64,000 nucleotides of DNA. Source: Bacteroidota bacterium. GTDB lineage: Bacteria; Bacteroidota; Ignavibacteria; Kapaibacteriales; NICIL-2. Location of the stretch: positions 45,798 to 109,797 of the forward strand of contig JAIBAE010000006.1 in NCBI GenBank assembly GCA_019695345.1, given 5' to 3'. This document shows positions 45,014-53,970 of this stretch, one piece after another. Each line of letters begins with the position of its first letter. Position 1 is the first letter of the stretch. The translations under genes were made by a program, and so were the position numbers. The notes under the pieces are model-generated. The model was not told the DNA's origin and did no database searches. It saw nothing but the letters and a program-made list of their open reading frames with translations.

Positions 45014-46273
45014 ATGGAAAGTATCAATCGACATCGTTTACCGATGATAGCCGCTACAATTATTAGCTCTGTAGCACTTATCTCGTTTGTATATCAAACA
45101 TCACTATTTAACAATCCGGTAGGACCGTTGTTCCTATACGCTATAATGATGTTTGTACTAACACCTTTCCGTAAAGAATCTTTCTTTGTAAAACGGTTGA
45201 TGTTATTGTGTACTCTCATCTTTGTATTGTGGATGTTGAGTGATTTAGGAATGTTGCTGTTGCCATTTATCTTATCGTTTGCATTGGCGTACCTGCTTGA
45301 CCCATTGGTAACGTTATTTAGCAGATGGAAGTTAAACCGAAGCATAGTTTCCATGTTTATGGTGTTGATGATAGTTGGAATTATTGTGTTGATTTCCATC
45401 TTTGTGTTTCCACAGGTGTTTTCGCAGATTAACGATGTTATTAAAAAACTCTCATCCATGGTAACATCAACAACGCAGTATCTAGAAAGCCGACAGTTTT
45501 ACCGCTGGTTGGAAAGCTTTGGCATTCAACAAGACCAAGCCAAGGAAATAGTGCAACAAGAGGTGGTACCACGCTTAGAGGAAGTTTCCAATGCAATCTT
45601 AAAGGGAATTTTGAATGTGCTATCGGGATTATCGTCGGTATTAGCACAGGCAATTAACGCCATCTTAATTCCAATCCTCACGTTTTATTTCCTCAACGAT
45701 TTACCTCAACTCAAAATGTTGATTCACACAACATTAAGCAAACGCAACTCTCGTTTGCACTCCGATTTACTTCGCATTAACACAATAGTTCGGTCGTACA
45801 TTGGCGGGCAGATTATAAGTGCAACGTTTGTAGGTACAATGGCAACTACATTGTTTCTCATCTTTGATATTCCGTATGCGGTAGTACTTGGAGTATTATG
45901 TGGGTTGTTGAATCCAATTCCTTACGTTGGGATTCTTGCCAGCTTGTTTGTGGCAATAATCACTATTCTGATTGTAGATATTAATAATGCAATGGTTATG
46001 ATTATAGAAGTAGTTGTGATTGTAAACATCTTACACTTTATTACAACGTACATTATAGACCCACGCGTTACCGGCAGCAGAGTTGGCTTACATCCTGTTG
46101 TGTTAATTGCATCGTTGTTTGTGTTTGGGCATTTCTTTGGTTTTATTGGGTTGATTGTTGCAGTTCCGGCAACTGCAATTCTCATGATGTATTTTCAGGA
46201 CTGGATGAAATCCCGCGAAGCCGCGTACGCAGTTCCTGTAATTGAAGAAGTTAAAAAGGAGAGTATTAAATGA
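45014..46273 (+). CDS. AI-2E family (PerM) permease
   Basis: 419 aa membrane protein of the AI-2E/PerM family (UPF0118). It has hydrophobic segments at the N-terminus (about 12-32, 35-50, 62-100), a family-typical extracytoplasmic helical segment (about 130-195: FSQINDVIKKLSSM), then a C-terminal set of TM helices with LGVLCGLLNPIPYVGIL and YIIDPRVTGSRVGLHPVVLI. Members move small molecules or ions; no substrate is implied. Its stop overlaps the start of the next gene by 4 bp (ATGA), so the two are translationally coupled. Confidence 0.88.
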   Translation: MESINRHRLPMIAATIISSVALISFVYQTSLFNNPVGPLFLYAIMMFVLTPFRKESFFVKRLMLLCTLIFVLWMLSDLGMLLLPFILSFALAYLLDPLVTLFSRWKLNRSIVSMFMVLMIVGIIVLISIFVFPQVFSQINDVIKKLSSMVTSTTQYLESRQFYRWLESFGIQQDQAKEIVQQEVVPRLEEVSNAILKGILNVLSGLSSVLAQAINAILIPILTFYFLNDLPQLKMLIHTTLSKRNSRLHSDLLRINTIVRSYIGGQIISATFVGTMATTLFLIFDIPYAVVLGVLCGLLNPIPYVGILASLFVAIITILIVDINNAMVMIIEVVVIVNILHFITTYIIDPRVTGSRVGLHPVVLIASLFVFGHFFGFIGLIVAVPATAILMMYFQDWMKSREAAYAVPVIEEVKKESIK

Positions 46274-47253
46274 AAGAACGAAAAGTAAAACCGGTAATTT
46301 CCGATGTGTTTACTCCGGTACACATGTCGTTATCTACCATGAACGAATATCTTGCTGCGTTTTTAGTATCGCTTAAAGATAAAAGCAAAGAGACCTTTGG
46401 CACATACCAACGCTGTCTACGCGACTTCACGTACTTCTTTACGGTTGATAAGAATTTTGCGTTTACTGTTAAATGTGTTGAACGCTACAAGCATTATCTT
46501 ATTCACGAAAAGAAAATGGCAGAAGTATCCATGAGCCAATACTTAACTTCGTTGCGTAGGTTTTGTAATTACCTTGTGGAAACCGGAGTACTTGCAAAAA
46601 ATCCTGCAAAGCGTGTTAGTGGTGGACGCCGTCCTAAAAAACATACACGCTCATTTATCTCTCAGGCGGAAATGGATATGCTGTTAAAGGCATTAGAGGG
46701 AGACGAATACGAACAACTCCGCGATAATGCCATCGTGCGGTTTATGATTGGCTGTGCTGTTTCCGAACTTGAGTTAACACGCATGGACATTGGCGATTTG
46801 AAACACGATGGAAAACGCTGGACGGTAATAGTTCAGGGTAAAGGGAAAACCGTTAAGGATGTTATTCTACCGGTTCCGCAATCGGTGGTGGATGCTGTAC
46901 ACAAATATCTTGCATTGCGAAGCGATGCCACGCCCGATAGACCTATGTTTCTAAGCCGTAGTAACCGCGCGCGCAATGGATATATGAACATTCGTTCTAT
47001 GCGGGAGTTTGTGCATCTGCGGTTGATTAACAGCGGTATTAAACACGGTCGCGATTTGCGGTTAACGCCATTTTCGTTGCGGCATACAGCAGGTGTTATG
47101 ATTGCCGAGCTTGGTGCAACGGTTGAAGAACTTATGCAGCGTCTGCGTTTAGAGTGGAGACCAACTGCAATGATTTACTTCCAACAGGCGGGACAGTTTG
47201 GTGTTACAACCAGAGAAGATTTGGCAGCACTTGTTCAGGTTCCAAAAGAATAA
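46270..47253 (+). CDS. Tyrosine recombinase-like protein with degenerate active site
   Basis: 327 aa with the full XerC/D layout: N-terminal SAM-like core-binding domain (about 20-115) and C-terminal catalytic domain. The nucleophile Tyr303 (MIYFQQAG), the Lys in the beta hairpin (QGKGKT, K191) and the Arg in SLRHT (R271) are present. Against RKHRHY, three positions are changed: the first Arg is Ala163 (CAVSEL in place of LRVSEL), the His of HxxR is Phe268 (PFSLRH) and the third-box His/Trp is Leu294 (RLRLEW). A conventional cleavage cycle is unlikely. It overlaps the permease gene by 4 bp. It may bind DNA without cutting, or act with a partner. Confidence 0.8.
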   Translation: MKERKVKPVISDVFTPVHMSLSTMNEYLAAFLVSLKDKSKETFGTYQRCLRDFTYFFTVDKNFAFTVKCVERYKHYLIHEKKMAEVSMSQYLTSLRRFCNYLVETGVLAKNPAKRVSGGRRPKKHTRSFISQAEMDMLLKALEGDEYEQLRDNAIVRFMIGCAVSELELTRMDIGDLKHDGKRWTVIVQGKGKTVKDVILPVPQSVVDAVHKYLALRSDATPDRPMFLSRSNRARNGYMNIRSMREFVHLRLINSGIKHGRDLRLTPFSLRHTAGVMIAELGATVEELMQRLRLEWRPTAMIYFQQAGQFGVTTREDLAALVQVPKE

Positions 47254-47255
47254 TA

Positions 47256-47320
47256 TGTTGCTATCGCAGACCGCACCAAATGTTAAGCTACTTAGCACGG
47301 TGCTTTGCGGGAGCGAACAT
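47256..47320 (+). repeat. Family A intergenic repeat, copy 13
   Basis: TGTTGCTATCGCAGACC then GCACCAAA, distal TTTGCGGGAGCGAAC. CCGCA pairs with TGCGG. It starts three bases after the stop of the recombinase-like gene. Confidence 0.8.
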
Positions 47321-47323
47321 CAT

Positions 47324-47401
47324 GCAGCACATAAAAACAACAAGGGTCGGAGCGCACAGGGTTGGCGCGCTTGAGGATGTGAAATAGCAATTGCGGAAAC
47401 C
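47324..47401 (-). repeat. Family B GC-rich intergenic repeat, copy 8 (diverged)
   Basis: On the minus strand: GGTTTCCGC, AAGCGCGCCAACCCTGTGCG, CTCCGACCC. Only the central part is clear. It stands directly after family A copy 13, before corA. Confidence 0.5.
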
Positions 47402-47415
47402 ATACATTTCTATCT

Positions 47416-48429
47416 ATGATTTCAGTTACAATTTTTTCTCGTGGTAAAACAGAAAGCATTTCTCCGGCAGAGCTTGCAAAGGCACGTGCGCGCATGCACC
47501 TTGAGGATGCTATTATTTGGGTTGATATGGAAAACCCAACCGAGGCTGAAGAACAGGAAATTTTAGAGGGCTACTTTGCATTCCACCCGTTAGCAATTGA
47601 AGATTGTAAAGCACACGGTCATGGCAGACGCGAACACCACCCAAAGATTGAGGATTATGATGATTATGTGTTTGTTGTGTTTAATCCGTTAAAATGGAAA
47701 ACTAATTCTGAGAATGGTACTTCGGTAATGCAATTCAGTACATATCAGTTGAGTACGTTTATTGGGCATAAGTTTTTGGTAACACACCACAAACATCCGT
47801 TAGATGCGGTTAGTGAGGTGAAGGTACGATGTACGGTTCAGAATAAAATTATGTCGTCGGGTCCGGATTATATTTACCATTTGATAGTAGATAAAATAGT
47901 AGATGAGTATGTTCCGGTTGTTGAGCATTTTGATGATGTGCTTGATGATATTGAAGACAAAATCTTTAATAACTTTAGCGCGGTAAAATTTGCCGATGTT
48001 CTGGATATCAAAAAGAATATCGTGCGCCTTAGAACGATAATGGTGCAACAACGCGAAGTGCTGAATAGATTATCGCGCGGAGAGTTTGAGCTGATTTCGC
48101 AGGAAGAAACGTTCTACTACCGTAATGTGTACGACCATTTAGTGCGCATGGCTGAGTTAGTGGAATCGTACCGCGATGTGTTAAGCGGTTTATTGGAAGC
48201 ATACTTTACGGTTAACGCAAACAGAATGAACATCGTCATGAAAACTCTTACGGTAATCTCTACGATATTTCTTCCGCTAACATTTATCAGTTCTATTTAC
48301 GGAATGAACTTTGAATTTATGCCCGAATTGCATTGGAAATTAGGATATGCCTTTGCTTGGGTGTTATTTTTAAGTATTGCAATTGTAATGTTCATTTGGA
48401 TGAAACGCAAAGGATGGCTTAGAGAATGA
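47416..48429 (+). CDS. corA: CorA-type magnesium/cobalt transporter
   Basis: 337 aa divalent cation channel. A large N-terminal cytoplasmic domain (about 1-275) is followed by two C-terminal TM helices: TLTVISTIFLPLTFISSIYGMNFEF with the signature GMN near residue 292 at the end of TM1, and WVLFLSIAIVMFIWMKR (TM2) with a basic tail. The C-terminal half of the soluble part is a long helical stalk (NIVRLRTIMVQQREVLNRLSRGEFELI). Its stop overlaps the start of the amidase gene by 4 bp. Confidence 0.94.
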   Translation: MISVTIFSRGKTESISPAELAKARARMHLEDAIIWVDMENPTEAEEQEILEGYFAFHPLAIEDCKAHGHGRREHHPKIEDYDDYVFVVFNPLKWKTNSENGTSVMQFSTYQLSTFIGHKFLVTHHKHPLDAVSEVKVRCTVQNKIMSSGPDYIYHLIVDKIVDEYVPVVEHFDDVLDDIEDKIFNNFSAVKFADVLDIKKNIVRLRTIMVQQREVLNRLSRGEFELISQEETFYYRNVYDHLVRMAELVESYRDVLSGLLEAYFTVNANRMNIVMKTLTVISTIFLPLTFISSIYGMNFEFMPELHWKLGYAFAWVLFLSIAIVMFIWMKRKGWLRE

Positions 48430-50225
48430 AATCGTTGCTCTTAGTTCTGGTGCTTGTTGCTGTGGTTATGGATGTACCTGCAACAGGCAAAACAAAACCT
48501 TCTGCCAAAAAAAATGCAGAACGGAAAAAAACTACTCAACAACCCACCGGTAAAACTGTTGGCAGTGCCGTTGTTGTTTCTATTGTTACCGAACAAAATC
48601 AACGGCTGGCAGTTCCATCCAGAATGATTAACGGAAAAATCTACTCTAGCATTTCACTCCTTCGCAATAAGTTATCACCCGAACAAGAAGACAATACAAC
48701 ACTAACTCTTGCCGGACATGATGTACGTTGCGTTGCCAATGGTTTTTTGGTAACAGGTAAATCCAAACAGGGAACACGCATGGCGCAGATGAAACTACCT
48801 GCGCTATTAATTGGGAAAGAAACCTACGTTCCTGTTCCTGACTTCTTTTATGCCTTAGATGCGCTTGGCGTGTATGAAGTTGAAGCCACGCAACAACTCA
48901 TCATACTTAATCCATTTACCAGTACATTGGTAACTGCACAATTAATTGACTCCAAAAAAACATACAACCCATTCCAACCTGAAAAGGTGAAGGAAGTTGT
49001 GCCAAGCTTCCCAAAGGAAAACAAAGAAGCACCGCCATCTCGCTACAAACTTCCACAGGACTTAAAACGCCGTGAACTTGATACAGCCAAACACAAAGAT
49101 GGCTCGTTGTTGATTGATTCTGTTGGCAGTAAAAATTTGGCTACCTTGGGATTCGTTAATCTTAAAACTACTCCAAACAGAATCAGTAAGGTTTATCCTG
49201 AAGTACTTAATGGAATTACGACAATTCACTTTGAGGCTGAGAAATCATTTACCGAACCCGAGCAACCTGTAGTTAAAGGAAACACCATAACCGTGCGGTT
49301 TCCGGGTGCTGTAAACGGACAAAAGTCGTTGGATGCAATTCGCAAACTGAACTTTAAGGAAGTAAAAACCTTTTTGGATGATGGCGAGCAAGTGTATTCT
49401 TTTACCCTACGTAAAGATAACCGCACCGCAACACTTACTAAAGAAAACACAAAACATTATGTGCTAATAATCAAACCAACAACTTCCGATTCAACTACCA
49501 CCAAAAGCGAAAAGAAAAAGTGGAGTTTGGATTGTATTGTGCTTGATGCCGGACATGGCGGAAAAGATTGCGGAACAACCGGTATTGATGGCACGTGCGA
49601 AAAAACAGTTGCACTGAGTGTTGTAAAAAAACTCCGCAACGAAATCAAAAAGCTCTTCCCCGAAACCAAGGTTGTGCTTACTCGCGATGACGATACGTTT
49701 ATTGAACTTTGGGAGCGCGGGGAAATTGCGAATAAAGCAGGAGGTAAGTTGTTGATTTCCATCCATTGTAATTCTATGCCTACCAAACCAAATCCTGCTA
49801 ACGGATTTGAAACCTATGTGTTGAGTCCTGCCCGAACCGATGATGCAGTTGCTGTAGCAAACCAGGAAAACTCTGTTATCAAGTTGGAGCAGAAATCCGA
49901 TAAATACAAAGGCATGAACGACGATCAGTTGATTCTGGCAACGCTTGCACAAACATCATTTGTAAAGTTCTCGCAAAAGTTTGCAACGTTGGTGCAAAGC
50001 GAAATGGATAATACCACAACCATGCACAGCCGAGGTGTTAACCAAGCCGCATTTATTGTGCTTATTGGTGCGGCAATGCCAAGCGTTCTTGTGGAAATTG
50101 GTTTCCTCTCAAATCCAACCGACTTAAAACAACTCACTACCGAAAAAGGTCAGACCACAATTGCAAAAGGAATTGCCAACGCCGTAAAGCGGTATTCCGA
50201 TAGTTACAAACAAATAGTAAAATAA
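48426..50225 (+). CDS. N-acetylmuramoyl-L-alanine amidase (Amidase_3)
   Basis: 599 aa exported zinc amidase that cleaves the bond between MurNAc and the stem peptide, for cell separation or recycling. Signal peptide: MKSLLLVLVLVAVVMDVPATG. Residues about 45-160 look like a copper-amine-oxidase-N/AMIN-type binding domain (LAVPSRMINGKIYSSISLL), about 235-345 an AMIN-like domain. Amidase_3 starts at about residue 367: VLDAGHGGKDCGTTG (Zn His), CEKTVALSVV (Zn Glu), LLISIHCNSMP (Zn His), and the catalytic Glu in VLVEIGFLSN. It is coupled to corA by a 4 bp overlap. Confidence 0.92.
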   Translation: MKSLLLVLVLVAVVMDVPATGKTKPSAKKNAERKKTTQQPTGKTVGSAVVVSIVTEQNQRLAVPSRMINGKIYSSISLLRNKLSPEQEDNTTLTLAGHDVRCVANGFLVTGKSKQGTRMAQMKLPALLIGKETYVPVPDFFYALDALGVYEVEATQQLIILNPFTSTLVTAQLIDSKKTYNPFQPEKVKEVVPSFPKENKEAPPSRYKLPQDLKRRELDTAKHKDGSLLIDSVGSKNLATLGFVNLKTTPNRISKVYPEVLNGITTIHFEAEKSFTEPEQPVVKGNTITVRFPGAVNGQKSLDAIRKLNFKEVKTFLDDGEQVYSFTLRKDNRTATLTKENTKHYVLIIKPTTSDSTTTKSEKKKWSLDCIVLDAGHGGKDCGTTGIDGTCEKTVALSVVKKLRNEIKKLFPETKVVLTRDDDTFIELWERGEIANKAGGKLLISIHCNSMPTKPNPANGFETYVLSPARTDDAVAVANQENSVIKLEQKSDKYKGMNDDQLILATLAQTSFVKFSQKFATLVQSEMDNTTTMHSRGVNQAAFIVLIGAAMPSVLVEIGFLSNPTDLKQLTTEKGQTTIAKGIANAVKRYSDSYKQIVK

Positions 50226-50230
50226 CATTT

Positions 50231-50304
50231 GGGTAACCCTCTACAACCGTAGCAACCGCGCCAGCGCGGCAACCCAGTCCGAGCCTACCGTTGCAGTGGC
50301 GCTG
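50231..50304 (+). repeat. Family B GC-rich intergenic repeat, copy 9
   Basis: GGGTAACCCTC, ACCGTAGCAACC, CAGCGCGGCAACCCAGTCCG, AGCC, ending GTTGCAGTGGCGCTG. CAGCGC pairs with GCGCTG (6 bp). It lies between the amidase and the DUF262 gene. Confidence 0.7.
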
Positions 50305-50358
50305 TAAGTCTAACATAGAAAATTAGACCAAATGGTAAATAAACATTAAATAATCTAA

Positions 50359-52959
50359 CTATTTGGATCTCGCCCCTTTTTTTCTATTCTCATCTTTATG
50401 TACGATACTAAGATTTCCTATATTATCTTCACCCTGCTTAGCTAATGGAATCACGTGATCTACTTCTATGTCATCACCAAGAAATATCTGATACCCACTT
50501 ATCCCACTTCTTTCATTTTGTTTCATGATCATCTCATGTTTCTGTTCTTCAGTTAATCTGATTGATCTCTTCTCTATTTGATATTGCTGTTTGAAATCAG
50601 TAACTAATTTCTCAAATCGCTCCATACCCTTATTCTGGAGTGAATCTTCTAAAGGTATGTTTTTAGCGTAGATAAGAAGATCCTTTATCTGATTCTTTAT
50701 TTCTATCCTATGCTCCTTAACCATTTCATAATTAATATCATTTAAAATGAACCAAAGAAAGTAAAAGTCTTGGAAAGTTCGTCTATAATATCTAGGATTG
50801 TTACCTGCTTTCAAAACAGTATCAAGTTCAGCTTTTAAATATTCATTTAACTCATTTTTTGAAACATGTTTGTCCAGTAGAATTAATTTGAGTTTTTTAA
50901 TAAATCCCTTTGCGCTTTTGATTGCTAAATTGAAATCATTCTTCTTACTTTCAACATTTTCAGTAATATCCATTAAAAAGTTTGTGATTTGGGATTTTAT
51001 TGCAATTCGGGCATTTAACCTGTTAGTTTTCTGATATATATCAAGTTTTCTTCTAGCTTCTTTGTTAGTAATAGAATTTGTGTACTCTAAGTATACTAAA
51101 GAAGTGATTAACTCTTCATTCTCCATTCTATCCCGATCGTTATTACCTAGTACTTGCTTAACATAAAACCACTCAATTAGAGATTCTTTTATTTTTTTTA
51201 TTTGTTGAATTACATCAACATCAACCCATGAGTTCCACATCTCAAAGGAGTTATCTCTTATGGGATAAGGTTTATCATTTAACCTAATGAATAAATCTAT
51301 TGGATTGAACTGTGGATTTAAGGTTTGGTCAATTTCAACAATGTATAAGGGAAAATCGTATATCTTATTCTGTTGTTCTTCCGATAATGCATTAAACTTA
51401 CAACCATCGAGCTCATCTAGTATTTTAAGTTTTCTAAGTGCGAACCTGTAATTTTTAGAATTTTGAGATTTCCCAGTTTCATCTATATACTCATGACCAA
51501 TATAACCTAACAATGTAAGTAGTCTTTGTTGACCATCAATTACTTCGCTTACACCATCTGAGCGTTTATATATAAATATTGCTGGCAGGGTTATACCAAG
51601 TAAAATACTTTCAATTATTGATGAAGCCTTTGATTGATTTATTACTTCTTGACGTTGGTAACTAGGTCTCACTAAAAACCGCCGTTTAGTCATCATTCGC
51701 ATAACATCATCAATATTGATTCTAGAAGGCTCAGGTTTATTCAACCTAAGTGTATCAAGTTCTGATATTTTATTAGAGGTATTATTAGGTTTAAGTACAT
51801 CTTTAATCTCACTACGTTTTAGATCGGAAGCTTGTATATAGATACTCGCATCAATCTTATATTTTTGCTCAATGAATTTTGAAGTACAACTATACCTCGT
51901 ATTTACTTCTTTGTTAAAGCCATAATCAATATCAGTATACTGTTCAATGTTCTCATTTATGTATAGAGCGATTTGTTGAATTAGATCATCATTCAAATCT
52001 ATTTGCAGCTCCTCTAATTCTAGTACGCCTAGTGACCATAAAAAGCAAGCAAGTGCTAATCTATTGTTCTTCAGTTTATTAGTATTACTATACTCATTTA
52101 TTTTAATTATGAAGTTAACTTTCTTGATGAAATTCATTAAAATATTTCTTTCGTTTTCAATGTTATCATCACTATATTTTTCGTATAAACGAGAAATGAG
52201 TTCAAGTCTCATAGAACTTCTAGCATAATACATTATTGGTATCATTGGCAAAACCAAGTTTGCACGAATAAATGCCATTATTTTATCAATAGAAGGATTC
52301 TGTGCCTCTTGTTCCCGAATAGCGAAAAATGTTTTATAAAATATACTCGCAAACTCGCTGTTGTTAGTTAAGTAACTTTTGAATTCGTTGGATAATCCAT
52401 CTTCATTATATACCGCATTTTCTATCTCTGATTTTCTAAGTGGAGTTATTCCTGAATTGTATCTAGAAAAAATCTCTTTCTTTACCCTATCTTCTAGGAA
52501 TCTGTCAAGAGGTGGCTCGTTAACCAAGTTAAACTCAATAATTCTAATTTTAGCATCAAGAAATTTATCAATAATTTCAATATCATTTTTTGCAAGCTCG
52601 CTATATGTCAAATTTTTTAATGAAGTTAGCAAGCTTAAGCCCTTTCTATTAAGGGCAAATCGATCATCCATAAATCTTAAAACGGATTCATACCTTTGCC
52701 TCCCATCTATTATCTCAATTCCTTGCTTATTCTTAAAAAATATTAGAGGTGGAATTTCAGTTCCTAATAATATGCTTTCGATGAAGTGTGTTGCCTTACT
52801 GTAATCCCAAACATAGTTTCTTTGGTAATATGGTTTGTAGTCTATTTTATTTTTTAGGCGAGGGTTAAATAAGCTTAATATTGAAATTGAGTAAGTTTCA
52901 ACTTTTAAATGTTCTTTGAAAATCTTTTCAAACGTTTCTTGCTTAATAGTTTTTTTCAC
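50359..52959 (-). CDS. Double DUF262 protein with C-terminal HNH nuclease
   Basis: 866 aa. Two DUF262 (GmrS-like) domains stand in tandem. The first (about 25-300) has YYQRNYVWDY (45-53) and the nucleotide-site motif IIDGRQRY (84-90); the second (about 410-600) has RPSYQRQEVINQSKAS and EVIDGQQRLLTLLG (about 475). An HNH-type endonuclease module closes the protein: IEVDHVIPL (about 834), GEDNIGNLSIVHKDENRKKG. The Cys pairs of the usual HNH zinc finger are absent. DUF262 proteins such as GmrSD, BrxU and SspE act in phage defence, often on modified DNA. It is strongly AT-rich and stands alone; no methylase or modification gene is near. Confidence 0.83.
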   Translation of the reverse strand: MKKTIKQETFEKIFKEHLKVETYSISILSLFNPRLKNKIDYKPYYQRNYVWDYSKATHFIESILLGTEIPPLIFFKNKQGIEIIDGRQRYESVLRFMDDRFALNRKGLSLLTSLKNLTYSELAKNDIEIIDKFLDAKIRIIEFNLVNEPPLDRFLEDRVKKEIFSRYNSGITPLRKSEIENAVYNEDGLSNEFKSYLTNNSEFASIFYKTFFAIREQEAQNPSIDKIMAFIRANLVLPMIPIMYYARSSMRLELISRLYEKYSDDNIENERNILMNFIKKVNFIIKINEYSNTNKLKNNRLALACFLWSLGVLELEELQIDLNDDLIQQIALYINENIEQYTDIDYGFNKEVNTRYSCTSKFIEQKYKIDASIYIQASDLKRSEIKDVLKPNNTSNKISELDTLRLNKPEPSRINIDDVMRMMTKRRFLVRPSYQRQEVINQSKASSIIESILLGITLPAIFIYKRSDGVSEVIDGQQRLLTLLGYIGHEYIDETGKSQNSKNYRFALRKLKILDELDGCKFNALSEEQQNKIYDFPLYIVEIDQTLNPQFNPIDLFIRLNDKPYPIRDNSFEMWNSWVDVDVIQQIKKIKESLIEWFYVKQVLGNNDRDRMENEELITSLVYLEYTNSITNKEARRKLDIYQKTNRLNARIAIKSQITNFLMDITENVESKKNDFNLAIKSAKGFIKKLKLILLDKHVSKNELNEYLKAELDTVLKAGNNPRYYRRTFQDFYFLWFILNDINYEMVKEHRIEIKNQIKDLLIYAKNIPLEDSLQNKGMERFEKLVTDFKQQYQIEKRSIRLTEEQKHEMIMKQNERSGISGYQIFLGDDIEVDHVIPLAKQGEDNIGNLSIVHKDENRKKGARSK

Positions 52960-53116
52960 AATGGAACCTCTATAGGGATATATAATAATATAGGAAAAAT
53001 GTGCTGAAAGATGACTCGAATAACATACAGCTTTAATAACAAAACTAAAAACTTTAAATCATAATTAACCTATATATTGCATCAAATAATGGGTACAAAA
53101 TAAATATTTATGTCCG

Positions 53117-53184
53117 CTTTCTCTCCGGCAATGCAACGGTGTTGCTTGTAGGTGGTGCGGTGCCGTCAAGCGTTAGCAAAAAAT
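53117..53184 (-). repeat. Family A intergenic repeat, copy 14
   Basis: On the minus strand it starts at the ribE TAA: TAATTTTTTGCTAACGCTTG, ACGGCACCGCACC, distal TTGCCGGAGAGAAAG. CGGCA pairs with TGCCG. It lies between ribE and the DUF262 gene on the same strand. Confidence 0.8.
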
Positions 53185-53783
53185 TATTTGGGTAAATGTG
53201 CTTTCAGCATAGAATACACGTACTTACCAATTATATCAAATTCAAGGTTAACGTACGTTCCGGCTTGCAAGGAACTAATAGTTGTTACGTGCCATGTGTG
53301 CGGGATAATAGCAACCTTACAACAGTTGTTCCCAACATCGGCTACCGTTAAACTAATTCCATTAACACAAATGGAACCCACGGGCACAACGTATGGCGCA
53401 AACTCCGGTGGATAGGAAATCCAAATCTCGTGACTTGTTCCCAACGCTGTAACAGAATCCACGGTTCCTACACAATCCACATGCCCTTGTACTATGTGTC
53501 CGCCCATGCGGGCTGTTGGCAACATGGCCCGTTCTAAATTCACGTTCATCCCAGGTTGCAAGTTGCCAAAGGTGGTCTTCTTAAGTGTTTCCTCAATTGC
53601 CTGAACGGTAAATGTTGATTCTGAACGTTTGATAACGGTTTGGCAAACCCCTTCAATACTTACGGAATCATCTATGGCAAGTCCGTTCATTATGGTAGAA
53701 CATTCTACGGTGATTTCTAACCCGCCGTTAATGTTGGTAATTGCGGCAATGGTTCCTTGTTCTTCTATTAGTCCTGTAAACAT
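53184..53783 (-). CDS. ribE: Riboflavin synthase, alpha chain
   Basis: Dismutates two lumazines to riboflavin, 199 aa. Two tandem lumazine-binding domains: MFTGLIEEQGTIAA, SVSIEGVCQTV in the first; GHIVQGHVDCVGTV, GSICVNGISLTVADV in the second. Start and length are standard. No FMN riboswitch is seen upstream, and no other rib gene is close. The stop codon overlaps a family A repeat. Confidence 0.95.
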   Translation of the reverse strand: MFTGLIEEQGTIAAITNINGGLEITVECSTIMNGLAIDDSVSIEGVCQTVIKRSESTFTVQAIEETLKKTTFGNLQPGMNVNLERAMLPTARMGGHIVQGHVDCVGTVDSVTALGTSHEIWISYPPEFAPYVVPVGSICVNGISLTVADVGNNCCKVAIIPHTWHVTTISSLQAGTYVNLEFDIIGKYVYSMLKAHLPK

Positions 53784-53917
53784 AGTTGTGTTGTTGTTAG
53801 TTGTATTGAAATGAAAAATACATAATTGGCGGAAATCAATAAGCCCAAAGGTTATTCGTTACCGTGATATACCGTATTTTCGTACATCATTATTAACTGA
53901 TTACACTTGCATGACCA

Positions 53918-53948
53918 TTTGCTCCTGTTTTTATTACAATTACTTTCT
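53918..53948 (+). promoter_or_regulatory. Possible porX promoter
   Basis: TTTG (53918-53921), 19 bp, then TACTTTCT. It fits the Bacteroidota layout TTTG-N19-TAnnTTTG except for the last bases of the -7 box, and lies 23 bp before the porX ATG. Confidence 0.4.
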
Positions 53949-53970
53949 TTCACGGAATCGGGCTTAGTTT

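Noticed and set aside
46270..47401. Integrated element with the tyrosine recombinase as integrase
   Set aside because: No flanking tRNA or direct repeats were seen, the neighbours are housekeeping genes, and the tRNA-Thr is 12 kb away. The catalytic site is also incomplete.
49491..49952. 153-codon frame antisense to the amidase gene
   Set aside because: It lies fully inside a well-supported gene and has no domain or start signal.
22475..50304. Repeats as a CRISPR array
   Set aside because: The copies are kilobases apart, not regularly spaced, and no cas gene is present; the Cas4-like domain at 16128 belongs to a Dna2-type protein.
52379..52804. 141-codon frame antisense to the DUF262 gene
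   Set aside because: Ser/Leu-rich product of a complementary AT-rich strand; the DUF262 frame has clear motifs.
50359..52959. Classical restriction-modification locus
   Set aside because: No methyltransferase or specificity gene within several kilobases; neighbours are an amidase gene and ribE.
53784..53970. FMN riboswitch upstream of ribE
   Set aside because: The conserved RFN-element blocks (AGGGGCA, CCGAC) were not found in the gap.
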